NCBI GenBank assembly: GCA_964400125.1
Contig: CAYNSR010000013.1
Coordinates: 1 to 64,000, forward strand
Source: Micavibrio sp964400125
GTDB taxonomy: Bacteria; Pseudomonadota; Alphaproteobacteria; Micavibrionales; Micavibrionaceae
DNA: 64,000 bases
Direction of reading: 5' to 3'
A model generated the notes under the pieces. The model saw nothing but the letters and a program-made list of their open reading frames with translations, was not told the origin of the DNA and did no database searches. Below are positions 16,904 to 25,653 of this stretch, piece by piece (positions within the stretch are counted from its first letter, which is position 1; every line of letters starts with the position of its first letter). The translations under genes and the position numbers were made by a program.

Positions 16904-17980
16904 TCAGTGCCACGGATTTCGCACCGGGGTGTCTTTGTTTTGGCGGCTGCGGGTGATCCAGTCGATCTGGCGCTCTCCGGGCTGCTGGAAACGCTCCGCC
17001 GTTTCGGCGGCGCGGTGCGGGGTGATTTCAGGGACGGGCAGGCCGCTGATCGCGGCGATGGCGCGGACCCGGGATTCGATAGGCGGGTGCGTGGCAAAAA
17101 TCCCGAAAAACGGTCTGGTGTTTTCAATGCACATCATAGCGACGTCGTCGGTGGCTTCCGGGATCTGGTCGCGGCCTGAAATGCGCAGCAAAGCGCGCAT
17201 CATTGCGTCCGGGTTGCGGGTCAGTTCGACCGATCCGGCATCGGCCATGAATTCGCGGCTGCGCGAGACGGCAAAGCGCGCCAGCGCGCTGGCCAGATAG
17301 CCAAGCCACAGGATCGCGGCGATGACCATAAAGATGACCGCGGACTTGTTGCCGTTGCGGCTGGGGACGCGCATGCCGTGGCGTATGATGGAAAAAAGGA
17401 ATTGGGCGCAAAAGCCGATCATTCCGGTGAAAATAATGCACACGATCAGCAACCGGACGTCGCGATTGATGATATGGGCCAGTTCATGGGCAAGGACGGC
17501 TTCGATCTCGTCGGGCTTTAAGGTGTTCAGCAGGCCGCGCGTCACGGTGATGGTATAGGTCTTGTCGTTGATGCCGCTGGCGAAGGCGTTGCGGGCATGG
17601 GTTTCGATGATTTCCAGCATCGGCATCCGGATGCCGCGCGTAATGCACAGGTTTTCCAGCATGTTGTAAAGCGCGGGCTCCTCCGTCCGCGTCACCGGGT
17701 GCGCGTGCGACATCATCCGCACCATGCGCGTGTTATAGACCCAGGCGATGCAGAACCAGATCGCGACGGCGGCCAGAATGAGCGGCCAGTAGGTGGCAAT
17801 CACGCCGTTGGCATAGGCGAAGGCTGTGTCCGGGGCGCGTTCACCTGTCCCTGAAAACCCGGCCCCTGCCGCAGTGACGGCCCAGACGATCCCCATGAGT
17901 AAAAACGGGTAGAGCGCAATCAGCAGCATGGAGCGCAGATTGTTGTTCCAGATCTGGGTTTTCAGGCCGATAGCCGCCAT
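16904..17980 (-). CDS. M48 family zinc metallopeptidase (HtpX-like)
   Basis: 358 aa membrane protease. Two N-terminal membrane segments (LRSMLLIALYPFLLMGIVWAV and WPLILAAVAIWFCIAWVYN) are followed by the catalytic VLAHELAHIINRDV (HExxH) with the third ligand probably in SREFMADAGSVELT (EF-x-AD). Two more hydrophobic segments lie after the active site (LLIVCIIFTGMIGFCAQFLF, MVIAAILWLGYLASAL). It is coupled to lemA just upstream (9 bases), a common M48-LemA pair, which suggests a joint role in membrane protein quality control. AAGG precedes the ATG. Confidence 0.9.
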   Translation of the reverse strand: MAAIGLKTQIWNNNLRSMLLIALYPFLLMGIVWAVTAAGAGFSGTGERAPDTAFAYANGVIATYWPLILAAVAIWFCIAWVYNTRMVRMMSHAHPVTRTEEPALYNMLENLCITRGIRMPMLEIIETHARNAFASGINDKTYTITVTRGLLNTLKPDEIEAVLAHELAHIINRDVRLLIVCIIFTGMIGFCAQFLFSIIRHGMRVPSRNGNKSAVIFMVIAAILWLGYLASALARFAVSRSREFMADAGSVELTRNPDAMMRALLRISGRDQIPEATDDVAMMCIENTRPFFGIFATHPPIESRVRAIAAISGLPVPEITPHRAAETAERFQQPGERQIDWITRSRQNKDTPVRNPWH

Positions 17981-17989
17981 GCGGATACC

Positions 17990-18565
17990 TTATGACCCGA
18001 AATTGACGGGGACCGGTTTTTTGACCATCTCGGCTTCGGCGGCATCCAGTTCGAAGAAGATTTCGTCGTGGAAGCCGAAGGGCCCGGCGATAAGATTGGC
18101 CGGGAATTGCTGGATTGCCGTGTTGTATTCCGCCGTGGCGCTGTTGAAGAAGCGGCGGGCGGCGGCGATTTTGTTTTCGATGTCGCTGATTTCTGCCTGA
18201 AGATGCTGGAAGTTCACGTCGGCCTTGAGTTGCGGGTAGTTTTCGGCCACCGCGAACAGATTCATCATGGCCGCACCCAGTGCGCCTTCGGCTTTCAGGC
18301 GGTCGGCACCCGGTCCGGGTCCGGCCTTGCTGACCCCGGCACGGGCCGCGGTCACGTTTTCAAAGACGGTTTTTTCATGCCCGGCATAGCCCTTGACGGT
18401 TTCGACCAGATTGGGGATCAGGTCGAAACGCTGCTTTAACTGGACGTCGATGTCGGAAAAGGCGTTCTTGCGGGTCTGGCGCAGGGCAACCAGACGGTTG
18501 TAAATGACGATCAGGCCGACCGCGACAAGGCCCAAGACGCCAAGAATGATCCACTGCATATCCAT
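17990..18565 (-). CDS. lemA: LemA family protein
   Basis: 191 aa. A short periplasmic start, one membrane helix (WIILGVLGLVAVGLIVIYNRLV) and a helical bundle with RKNAFSDIDVQLKQRFDLIPNLVETVKGYAGHEKTVFENVTAAR, the LemA hallmark. The C-terminal part (EYNTAIQQFPANLIA) also matches. It is first in an operon with the M48 protease. AGGAG lies 10 bases upstream of the ATG. LemA proteins have no clear biochemical role; association with proteases is conserved. Confidence 0.93.
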   Translation of the reverse strand: MDMQWIILGVLGLVAVGLIVIYNRLVALRQTRKNAFSDIDVQLKQRFDLIPNLVETVKGYAGHEKTVFENVTAARAGVSKAGPGPGADRLKAEGALGAAMMNLFAVAENYPQLKADVNFQHLQAEISDIENKIAAARRFFNSATAEYNTAIQQFPANLIAGPFGFHDEIFFELDAAEAEMVKKPVPVNFGS

Positions 18566-18781
18566 GATAATTATTCTCCTGAAAAATGTTTCCGGTACCC
18601 GGTTTCATGGCGCGAAAGAATATCGCCCGATTTTCTGACCGGGCAAGTCTAGCAGAAAAGTCGGGGGAAGGGAGCATTTTTGTACGGGGGCGCGGAGGGT
18701 TTGAGGAAAAGAAGGTTCCGCCGCGCCGGAATTCGGTCTATCCTGCCTTTCCGGAACAGCCAGAGTATCGCCTAGAAGACC

Positions 18782-20047
18782 ATGACATTCATTACCTCCC
18801 GGAATTTTGCCAGTACGGCCGCCACGGGTGCGGACTGGCGCGAGGTCACCCGCAAATTGCTGGGGGCGCTGGAGCCGTTGCGCCGCCGGGACGAGCCGTT
18901 CAATCTCGGTTTTCTCTATGTCAGCGACCATCTTGCCGCAGACACGGCCAATATACTGGATTTGATGCGCACGGTGACCGGCATCGAACACTGGATCGGA
19001 GCGGTGGGGATCGGGGTTTGTTCCGGCGCGAACGATTATGTCGATATGCCGGCGGCATCGGTGCTGGCCGGGCGGTTTCCGGACGATAGTTTTCGGGTTT
19101 TCCCGGTCGCGGATACGACATTGTCCGGTGTGCGGGAGGCCTTGGCCCCGTGGCTGGAGCAAAACGAGGCGATGCTGGCCCTTGTCCACGGCGATCCGCT
19201 GGCGGAAGACGACCCGGTGCGGATCATCGCGGCGCTGGAGCATATGACCGGGGGGTTTATCGCCGGGGGCCTGAGCGCATCGCGCAGCGATCATGCCATC
19301 ATTGCCAATCAGGTGTCGTCCGGCGGGGTCGGCGGCGCGGTGTTTTCCGTTGATATCCCGGTGGTTTCGGCCCTGTCGCAGGGCTGTACGCCCATCGGCC
19401 CGGTGCATGTCATCACCCGTGCCGAAGGCAACATCATTATGGAGCTGGACGGCCAGCCCGCGTTCGAGGTGTTCACTCAGGATTTGAAATCCATGGCCCT
19501 TGCCCAGACGGGGGAGTCGCCGGAGACGGCACAAATTCGTGAGGTGCTGGTCGGGAAAGATACGCAAGACCTGCACGAGGATGTCGCCCGTCTGTTCAGG
19601 GGGGAGATTCATGTAGCCTTCCCGGTGCAGGGCAGCGACCGGAACGATTTCATGGTGCGTAACCTTTTGGGCGTCGATGCGGAAAGCGGCTGGCTGGCCG
19701 TGCCGCAGGCGGTGCATGGCGGCGGCACGGCGCTTTTTGTCCACCGGGACGATGCCACCGTCCGGGATGATTTGCTCCGCACGCTGGTGGATTTGCGCGC
19801 GCGCGTCATCCGGGATCACGGTTGTTTTGCGCCGCAGGCCGGGATTTATATTTCCTGCGTGGCCCGGGCGATGACCGATTTCGGGCCGGGCTGTGATAAC
19901 CGGGACGTTCCGTCCGCGCCGGGGGGCGAAATGGCCCTGATCCGGAGCGTTCTTGGGGATATCCCCATGGCGGGTTTTTATGCCAACGGAGAAATCTCCA
20001 ACCAGCGGCTTTACGGATATACCGGTGTTTTGATACTGTTCCTCTGA
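18782..20047 (+). CDS. FIST domain signal-sensing protein
   Basis: 421 aa with a FIST-N domain (about 40-220; WIGAVGIGVCSG, MTGGFIAGGLSASRSDHAII) and FIST-C domain (about 230-395; LLGVDAESGWLAVPQAV..., ending in GFYANGEI). FIST proteins are predicted cytosolic sensors of small ligands such as amino acids, often linked to signalling or chemotaxis. No transmembrane segment. It precedes the secretion locus on the same strand; the DsbC-like gene starts 30 bases after its stop with its own AAAGGA, so they could share a transcript. Confidence 0.88.
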   Translation: MTFITSRNFASTAATGADWREVTRKLLGALEPLRRRDEPFNLGFLYVSDHLAADTANILDLMRTVTGIEHWIGAVGIGVCSGANDYVDMPAASVLAGRFPDDSFRVFPVADTTLSGVREALAPWLEQNEAMLALVHGDPLAEDDPVRIIAALEHMTGGFIAGGLSASRSDHAIIANQVSSGGVGGAVFSVDIPVVSALSQGCTPIGPVHVITRAEGNIIMELDGQPAFEVFTQDLKSMALAQTGESPETAQIREVLVGKDTQDLHEDVARLFRGEIHVAFPVQGSDRNDFMVRNLLGVDAESGWLAVPQAVHGGGTALFVHRDDATVRDDLLRTLVDLRARVIRDHGCFAPQAGIYISCVARAMTDFGPGCDNRDVPSAPGGEMALIRSVLGDIPMAGFYANGEISNQRLYGYTGVLILFL

Positions 20048-20077
20048 TTTTCACCCTGACCAAAGGAAATTCCGGCC

Positions 20078-20950
20078 ATGACCCGCCTTCTTCTGACCGT
20101 GCTGATTGCTGTTTGTTGCGGGTTTGCCCCCGTGTCTGCGGCCCGGGCGCAAACCACACCCCCGCCCTTGCCGGATACCTTGCAGAACATGGCGGCGCAG
20201 GGCGCGCAGATGCGTTATCTCGGGCGGGAAAAGGGACTCGATGGCTGGCTGGTTATTCAAGGCGGGCAGGAGCAGTTTTTTTATGTGACCCCCGACCACG
20301 AAGCGATTTTGCTGGGCCTTTTGTTCGACAAGTCGGGAAAAATGGTGACCGTGCGGCAGGTCCAGAGTCTCCAGCAGGGGAACGACCCGACGCTGGAAAG
20401 CCTGATGGCGATGCCGCAGGCGGACATGAACACGGACCAGCTCGCGGTGTTGCAAAAGGAGTTGCAGGCGAAGATCGCGGAGAAACAGCAGGCCTCCCCG
20501 GCGCAACAGCTTTATGCGGCCATCGAGAAGGCCAATACGATCACGCTGGGCAGTGCCGATGCGCCTGTAGTTTATGCGTTTCTTGATCCGCAATGCCCCC
20601 ATTGCCACCAGTTTATCAATGAGATCCGCAAGGATTATCTCGACGGTGGGCAGATCCAGATGAAGGTTATTCCGGTTGGGTTCCATGCCGAGACCAAGGC
20701 GCAGGCGGCCTTGCTGCTGGCGGCGCCTGATCCGCAGGCCGTTTGGTTCCGCCATCTTGACGGCGACGAAACTGCCCTGCCGATATCGGCGGCGGTCAAT
20801 CTGCAGGCGGTCGAGCAAAATCTGGCGATCATGCAGGAATGGAAGCTCGACGCGACGCCGATCGTCATCTACAAGGCGACGAGCGGCGATATCAAGATCA
20901 TCCGGGGGCGTCCCCGCAACCCGGTCGATTTGCTGAACGACCTGCAATAG
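20078..20950 (+). CDS. DsbC/DsbG-like periplasmic thiol-disulfide protein
   Basis: 290 aa with a signal peptide (cleavage near ARA|QTT). The N-terminal dimerisation-like domain is followed by a helical linker (about 100-145) and a thioredoxin fold with YAFLDPQCPHCHQFINEI: the active site is CPHC. The cis-Pro region (LDATPIVIYK) is present. IncI plasmids encode a comparable protein (TrbB) with their conjugation machine. Here it opens the secretion block, and the neighbouring exported paralogs contain conserved cysteines, so disulfide handling of machine parts is a likely role. Confidence 0.88.
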   Translation: MTRLLLTVLIAVCCGFAPVSAARAQTTPPPLPDTLQNMAAQGAQMRYLGREKGLDGWLVIQGGQEQFFYVTPDHEAILLGLLFDKSGKMVTVRQVQSLQQGNDPTLESLMAMPQADMNTDQLAVLQKELQAKIAEKQQASPAQQLYAAIEKANTITLGSADAPVVYAFLDPQCPHCHQFINEIRKDYLDGGQIQMKVIPVGFHAETKAQAALLLAAPDPQAVWFRHLDGDETALPISAAVNLQAVEQNLAIMQEWKLDATPIVIYKATSGDIKIIRGRPRNPVDLLNDLQ

Positions 20951-20959
20951 AGAGATTTG

Positions 20960-21946
20960 ATGGATCAGCGGACCGCATTTTTGATTCAGGTTCTGGAACG
21001 TATCGGCACGCCGCTGGCGATGGCGGTGACGGCCATGCCGATACAAAATCCCGATGCCGGAATTGATGCCGTTGTGCGCCAGGATGCACAGCGTGTGGCG
21101 GAATTGCTGAATCGTTCGGTGCAACTGGGGTTATCGATGGCGGAAAGCATGAATGTGCGCGACGCCGCCCGCGCCGACGGGGTGCATCTGGCGCTGGCGG
21201 CGTTTTCCGGTCCGCTGATCGCCGGGCAATTCATGTCCGGTGGCGGGCGCATACCGGGTGATACGGAGGTCAAGCGTCTTGCGACATCGTTACAGGCGGT
21301 TTTGACCTTTGCCGATAATTTTACCCCGGCGGCGGATTCCACGTTGCGCCTCCAGAATATGGAGCCGGGCGACCAGCCTGCGGACGAGCATATGGTCTAT
21401 GTCCAGATGTTGCAGGCCTTTTCGCCGGTGCTGCTGGCGGTGAGCGAATATGCTTTTGCCAAGCCGGAAAACAGGCTGTTGCAGGATGTGGCGGCGCGGC
21501 TGGTAATCCGGGCCGAGGATCTGCGCAAATCCATGTTCGGGCCGGACCTGCCGCCCCGGGCGGCGCGGCAGGCGGATTTGGTTCTGCTCCATCTGGTGTG
21601 CGGGTTATATGCGCATTGCCACCGGGCCGAGATGCTGCGCCTGATGGGGATGGACGATAAATCCCGCGCCGGGACCGTCATCAGCATGGACGGGGTCTGG
21701 GCGCTCTTCGATAAAAGGGTGGAAATGGTCCGGCTGATGGCGGACCAGATTATCCCCGCCCCCGGCAGCGCCGGGACCGCCAGTGGGACCGGGCAGGGAC
21801 CGTCTCCCGCCCCACATGTTCATATTATGGAAACAAAAACCTTCTTTCCCGCCGCGCCGTTACAAGCGGTAGGGGCGGACAAGCCAGCAAACCCGATGGC
21901 GTTTTTTGCGCCCGGGGCCAAAAAATCCGCTGATAGCGGGTCTTAA
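20960..21946 (+). CDS. Hypothetical protein in the secretion cluster, 328 aa
   Basis: Not recognised. It starts at the ATG at 20960 with AGAG just before, 10 bases after the DsbC-like stop. The protein is largely helical with several Ala/Leu-rich amphipathic helices (AELLNRSVQLGLSMAESMN, LLAVSEYAFAKPENRLLQDVAARLVIRAEDLRKSM) and a disordered Pro/Gly tail (about 275-328). No signal peptide. Its position between a DsbC-like gene and a lytic transglycosylase suggests an accessory cytosolic factor of the secretion system (inference). Confidence 0.65.
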   Translation: MDQRTAFLIQVLERIGTPLAMAVTAMPIQNPDAGIDAVVRQDAQRVAELLNRSVQLGLSMAESMNVRDAARADGVHLALAAFSGPLIAGQFMSGGGRIPGDTEVKRLATSLQAVLTFADNFTPAADSTLRLQNMEPGDQPADEHMVYVQMLQAFSPVLLAVSEYAFAKPENRLLQDVAARLVIRAEDLRKSMFGPDLPPRAARQADLVLLHLVCGLYAHCHRAEMLRLMGMDDKSRAGTVISMDGVWALFDKRVEMVRLMADQIIPAPGSAGTASGTGQGPSPAPHVHIMETKTFFPAAPLQAVGADKPANPMAFFAPGAKKSADSGS

Positions 21947-22041
21947 GGCCTTTTGTTCCGGCAGGACTGGCGTTTTCCCCCCGTCCTGGGCTACAGTAAT
22001 ATCCCTAGAGAGCGTTTTTACTTGACCGGGTTTGCATATAA

Positions 22042-22461
22042 ATGGCCTTAGCGACGAATGTGATTGCGGCATGCCTGTTGATTGCGGCGCAGACTTACGC
22101 CATCCCCCCGGCGGTGCTGGTCGGGATTTATCAGGTGGAAGGCGGCAGGATCGGGCAACAGGTTGGCCCCAACCAGAATGGCAGCTACGACCTTGGTCCC
22201 ATGCAGATCAACACGGTGTGGGTGCCGCAACTGGCGGAAGAATGGGGGGTTTCGCCCGCGACCGCCAAACAGTGGATCCGCGATGATCCTTGCACCAATG
22301 TTGGCGTCGCGGCGTGGATTTTACGCCGGAATCTTGATGAAACCGGCGATCTGGCCCGGTCGATTGCCCATTATCATTCCCGGACGCCGACCATTGGCGG
22401 GGCCTATAAGCGCAAGGTCGTCGGCACGATGGAGCGTCATGGTCTGATGCGAAGGGAATAG
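22042..22461 (+). CDS. Lytic transglycosylase (SLT domain), secretion-associated
   Basis: 139 aa SLT-like lysozyme-fold enzyme. The catalytic Glu is in GIYQVEGGRIG; the substrate groove includes NQNGSYDLGPMQINTVWVPQL and the C-terminal SIAHYHSRTPTIGGAYKRKV. A weak hydrophobic N-terminus (MALATNVIAACLLIAAQTYA) may be a signal peptide. VirB1/IagB/PilT-type enzymes cleave peptidoglycan to let a secretion machine pass. Its place directly ahead of dotD supports that role. 95 bases of non-coding DNA precede it, so a promoter is likely here. Confidence 0.85.
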   Translation: MALATNVIAACLLIAAQTYAIPPAVLVGIYQVEGGRIGQQVGPNQNGSYDLGPMQINTVWVPQLAEEWGVSPATAKQWIRDDPCTNVGVAAWILRRNLDETGDLARSIAHYHSRTPTIGGAYKRKVVGTMERHGLMRRE

Positions 22462-22611
22462 ACGGCAATTTCGCTGTGCCTGAACGTGAAAAGGTGGCTT
22501 GTTCTGGCCCGGCAGGCGGGTTAAGGTAATGGTGGTTTTCATGAGGGGTTTATGAGAACAGATTGTCTTTCAGTAAAAAGCGGACAGCTCCGCTTCTTCC
22601 GTAAGGTTTCA

Positions 22612-23124
22612 ATGGCCATGATTCGCGCACGATTCTTCTTCCCAATGCTTGCTGTGATCGGGGCGGTTTCTGCCTGCAGCCCGGTCGATAAATCCTATAA
22701 CCCGCAGATCGTGGCCTCTCCGGACAAGGCGGCGATGATGATCGCGGATGCGGCGGATCGCGCTTCGGTTGCGCTGGAAACGCTGGCGGCGGTCGAACAG
22801 GCCCGTTCTCCGGATATTGCCGTTGCGCCGATCAGCGATGCGCCGGCCGAACTGCAACGCGCCATGACCATCAACTGGGTCGGCCCGGTCGAGCCGATCG
22901 GCAAGACCCTCGCCAATCGCGCCGGATATGATTTCATCGTCGTCGGCGATGCGCCGCCTGTGCCGGTGGTCGTGTCGGTGGATGAAGAAAACAGGCCGAT
23001 TATCGACATATTGCGCAGTGTCGGCCTGCAACTGGGCCGCCGCGCCGATGTCAAAGTGGATGCGGCGCGCCGTGTCGTTGAAATCCATTACGCGCCGGTG
23101 ACCGGCGCGTCCTTCGGGGGTTAG
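22612..23124 (+). CDS. dotD: DotD/TraH-like outer-membrane lipoprotein of T4BSS
   Basis: 170 aa from the ATG at 22612 (AAGG 6 bases upstream); an upstream ATG at 22552 would make an unusually long leader. A lipobox VSAC is visible at the end of a short hydrophobic leader (FFFPMLAVIGAVSAC). The mature part ends with an STN/secretin-N-like fold (WVGPVEPIGKTLANRAGYDFIVV ... VSVDEENRPIIDILRSVGLQLGRRADVKVDAARRVVEIHYAP), as in DotD and R64 TraH. DotD forms the outer-membrane ring with DotC and DotH. It is followed by dotC after 6 bases. Confidence 0.8.
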   Translation: MAMIRARFFFPMLAVIGAVSACSPVDKSYNPQIVASPDKAAMMIADAADRASVALETLAAVEQARSPDIAVAPISDAPAELQRAMTINWVGPVEPIGKTLANRAGYDFIVVGDAPPVPVVVSVDEENRPIIDILRSVGLQLGRRADVKVDAARRVVEIHYAPVTGASFGG

Positions 23125-23130
23125 GTCCGG

Positions 23131-23973
23131 ATGCGTATCGTCTTGCGTTTCCTTTTCGCGTTTGTGTTTGTGGCCGGGATTTCCGGTGTGGCCGCGCCGT
23201 CGCGGGCCAATGACGAAGGCACCCCGCCCATGCCGCCGTCGCGGGCCGCGCTTGAAGCCGCGAAGCCGTCCACAATCATCAAGAAAAGTGACGAAGAAGG
23301 CATGCCCTTCAATATCCGCCAGAACGCCATCAAGGAAGCGGCCCTTTCCTACGGCGCGCGCGGCGGTCTGGCCTGGCGCACTTTCGAGATCCGCCAGGAA
23401 CTGGAAAACAAATCGGCCTATCTGGACAAGGTTTTCGATTTCGGCCAGTTGTTGATTGCCGCCCCGTCGGGGCTGCTGATCGAGCCGCCGATCATCAGCG
23501 AAGATGAAAATTCGATGATTATCGATGCCGCCGGTCAGGAAGCCGCTGTCGCGGATCGCATCTACAATATCGCCGTCAATGCCCGGATTGTTTCCGCGCC
23601 GCGCTACTGGCGCAATTATCTTGAGCGCGACTGGGGTGATGTTTCTCCACCGCCGGATATCCTGCTGCCTGAAAACAAGGAAGAGCGCGAATTGTGGATC
23701 GACCATGTGCGCAAGGGCTGGGAAAAGGGCTATGAACAGGCCGACGAAATCTTTCAGGACGATTTGCATATGCTGACCGCCGATTATCAGGGCATGGTCC
23801 GCTACCGGATGTTGCTGGCCCAGAGCATGGTTTCCGCGCCTTATGCGCTTCAGGTCGATCGCGGTGTCACCGGCGGCGGCGACAAGATGCGCATCGGGGA
23901 CCGCGCCATCCAGATTTCCGGTCGCCCACAGTTCAAACCGGGATCGGATGAATGGCAGCCCGCAAGCCGATAA
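23131..23973 (+). CDS. dotC: DotC/TraI-like T4BSS outer-membrane complex protein
   Basis: 280 aa with a Sec signal (VLRFLFAFVFVAGISGVAAPSRA). Conserved DotC-type segments are seen: LSYGARGGLAWRTFEI, LDKVFDFGQLLI, APRYWRNYLERDW, LPENKEERELWIDHVRKGWEKGYEQADEIFQDDLHMLTADYQGMVRY. DotC is a lipoprotein in Legionella, but no Cys occurs anywhere in this protein, so it cannot be lipidated in the usual way. Its end overlaps dotB by 22 bases, so the two are probably translationally coupled. Confidence 0.85.
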   Translation: MRIVLRFLFAFVFVAGISGVAAPSRANDEGTPPMPPSRAALEAAKPSTIIKKSDEEGMPFNIRQNAIKEAALSYGARGGLAWRTFEIRQELENKSAYLDKVFDFGQLLIAAPSGLLIEPPIISEDENSMIIDAAGQEAAVADRIYNIAVNARIVSAPRYWRNYLERDWGDVSPPPDILLPENKEERELWIDHVRKGWEKGYEQADEIFQDDLHMLTADYQGMVRYRMLLAQSMVSAPYALQVDRGVTGGGDKMRIGDRAIQISGRPQFKPGSDEWQPASR

Positions 23974-25115
23974 GCCTCGTCAAGGGCGCAGACAACCACG
24001 CCATCACCTGGCCGGAGGAGCCGCCGCGCTTCACCGAGGAGACTGTCGATACGTTTTTGCTCTGGTCGGTCAAAAAGGGTGCGTCCGATATCAGTTTCCA
24101 GTCCGACAGGCCAGTCTATCACGAGCTTGACGGTGTGTTATATCCGGCGATTTTCCGGGCGCTTGATGCCGCTGACATGGCGGCGATCCTGCAAAAGATT
24201 TACGGGCCGGAGGCGCTGGCCCGCCTTGCGTCCGGGCATGATCTCGATCTGTCCTATGAAATCAGGCCGGATCGTTACACGCGCATCCGTTTTCGTGTCA
24301 ATATCACCGCCATCCTGTCCCGGGGCCGCGATGCGGCGCAGATTACCATGCGGGTCCTGCCGAACATGCCACCCAGCATGGCCGATCTGAATATCGAGCC
24401 GGATATCATCAAGAACTGGTCGCCGCGTCAGGGCATGATTATCATCACCGGGCCGACGGGGTCGGGGAAAACCACCTTGCTGGCCGCCGGAAACCGGATG
24501 ATTCTCGAACGTCCGCATGGCTGCGGCAAAATGCTGACCTATGAAGCGCCGATCGAATATGTGTATGACGGCGTGAAGAGCCCGCGCTCGCTGGTCGCGC
24601 AGTCGGAGATTCCCCGCCACCTTCCCGATTTTGCCAAGGGGGTGCGTAACGCCTTGCGGCGCAAGCCCAGTGTCATCCTCGTCGGCGAGGCGCGCGACAA
24701 GGAAACCATTTCCGCCGCCATCGAAGCGGCGCAGACCGGACATGCGGTCTATACCACGACCCACACGACCGGCGTCGCCGCCACCGTGCAGCGGATGATT
24801 ACCGCCTTCGAACCCGGGGAGCGGTCGGAGCGGGCCTATGCGCTGATGGAAACCCTGCGCATGATCGTCACCCAGCAACTGGTGCCGAAAAAGAACGGCG
24901 GGCGCATGGGGGTCAGGGAATGGATGAAATTCCCCGACGAGGTCCGGGAAAAACTGATGGATATGGATTTTCTGGAATGGCCCCCGGTGATCCAGCGGAT
25001 GTTGCCGAATTACGGGCAAAGCATGGCTGTCTCCGCCTCTCTGGCCTTCGATCAGGGCCTGATCGACCGCAGATGGTATCTGTTGCTGACCTCCTCGACC
25101 GGGTCGGGCGGTTAA
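23952..25115 (+). CDS. dotB: DotB/TraJ-type secretion ATPase (PilT-like)
   Basis: 387 aa cytosolic AAA+ ATPase. The N-terminal domain (about 1-130) is followed by Walker A IITGPTGSGKTTLL near residue 167, the Asp box and Walker B VILVGEARDKETISAAIEAAQTGHAVYTTTHTT, then the C-terminal domain with GRMGVREWMKF. DotB is the polar, hexameric ATPase that joins the DotO-based base of the Dot/Icm system and drives substrate transport. The start overlaps the end of dotC. All catalytic motifs look intact. Confidence 0.9.
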   Translation: MAARKPISLVKGADNHAITWPEEPPRFTEETVDTFLLWSVKKGASDISFQSDRPVYHELDGVLYPAIFRALDAADMAAILQKIYGPEALARLASGHDLDLSYEIRPDRYTRIRFRVNITAILSRGRDAAQITMRVLPNMPPSMADLNIEPDIIKNWSPRQGMIIITGPTGSGKTTLLAAGNRMILERPHGCGKMLTYEAPIEYVYDGVKSPRSLVAQSEIPRHLPDFAKGVRNALRRKPSVILVGEARDKETISAAIEAAQTGHAVYTTTHTTGVAATVQRMITAFEPGERSERAYALMETLRMIVTQQLVPKKNGGRMGVREWMKFPDEVREKLMDMDFLEWPPVIQRMLPNYGQSMAVSASLAFDQGLIDRRWYLLLTSSTGSGG

Positions 25116-25219
25116 GGGCCCGTGCAATTGCCTGCGGGGGGTTTGCTTTTCCCGGATTTTAAGGATTTGCTAGGGTCCGGCGGGTTACGCTTGAAGACAA
25201 CAGGGAAGCCGAGGTTTTT

Positions 25220-25522
25220 ATGGTCAATGTCGTCAAAGAAAACGAGATGGAGCAGGCCAACTGGCACTGGCGCAATACCATGCGTACAGTCCGGTTCTTC
25301 AACCTCGATGCCCGCGCCAGCCTGCCGTTTCTGGTGCTGCTGGTCTATTTGCGCCCGGTGACGCTTTTTATCTGCTTTGTCGTGACGATGGTTTTCCGTT
25401 TTCTTGAAATCAAGGGCATGACGTTTCCGGCCGCGCTGCGGTCGCTGCGGGTCTGGCTGATCGGCGATAACCGGCCAGCGTGGATGACTTTTCGCCACAG
25501 GCGGATGCGCGATTACGGTTAA
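25220..25522 (+). CDS. icmT: IcmT/TraK-like T4BSS membrane protein
   Basis: 100 aa. The IcmT signature is visible: HWRNTMRTVRFFNLDARASLPFLVLLVYLRPVTLFICFVVTMVFRFLEIKGMTFPAALRSLRVWLIGDNRPA. Two hydrophobic stretches make one or two membrane passes. IcmT affects pore formation and assembly in Legionella. The dotB-icmT order equals that of the IncI traJ-traK genes. GAGG is not obvious upstream; start is ATG. Confidence 0.85.
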   Translation: MVNVVKENEMEQANWHWRNTMRTVRFFNLDARASLPFLVLLVYLRPVTLFICFVVTMVFRFLEIKGMTFPAALRSLRVWLIGDNRPAWMTFRHRRMRDYG

Positions 25523-25653
25523 GGCCTCTTGCCACTTTTCCAGCCTCCTTCGTGAAAACAGGCGGAGAAATTCCCGGAATATCCCCCCTTGGGGATTGTT
25601 ATTTTGATCCGGTCCCTTTATGTTCAGGAAGATTTTCTGACCGGGGGATTTTC

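Noticed and set aside
18605..19819. 404-aa open frame antisense to the FIST gene
   Set aside because: Shadow frame; the FIST protein has clear domains.
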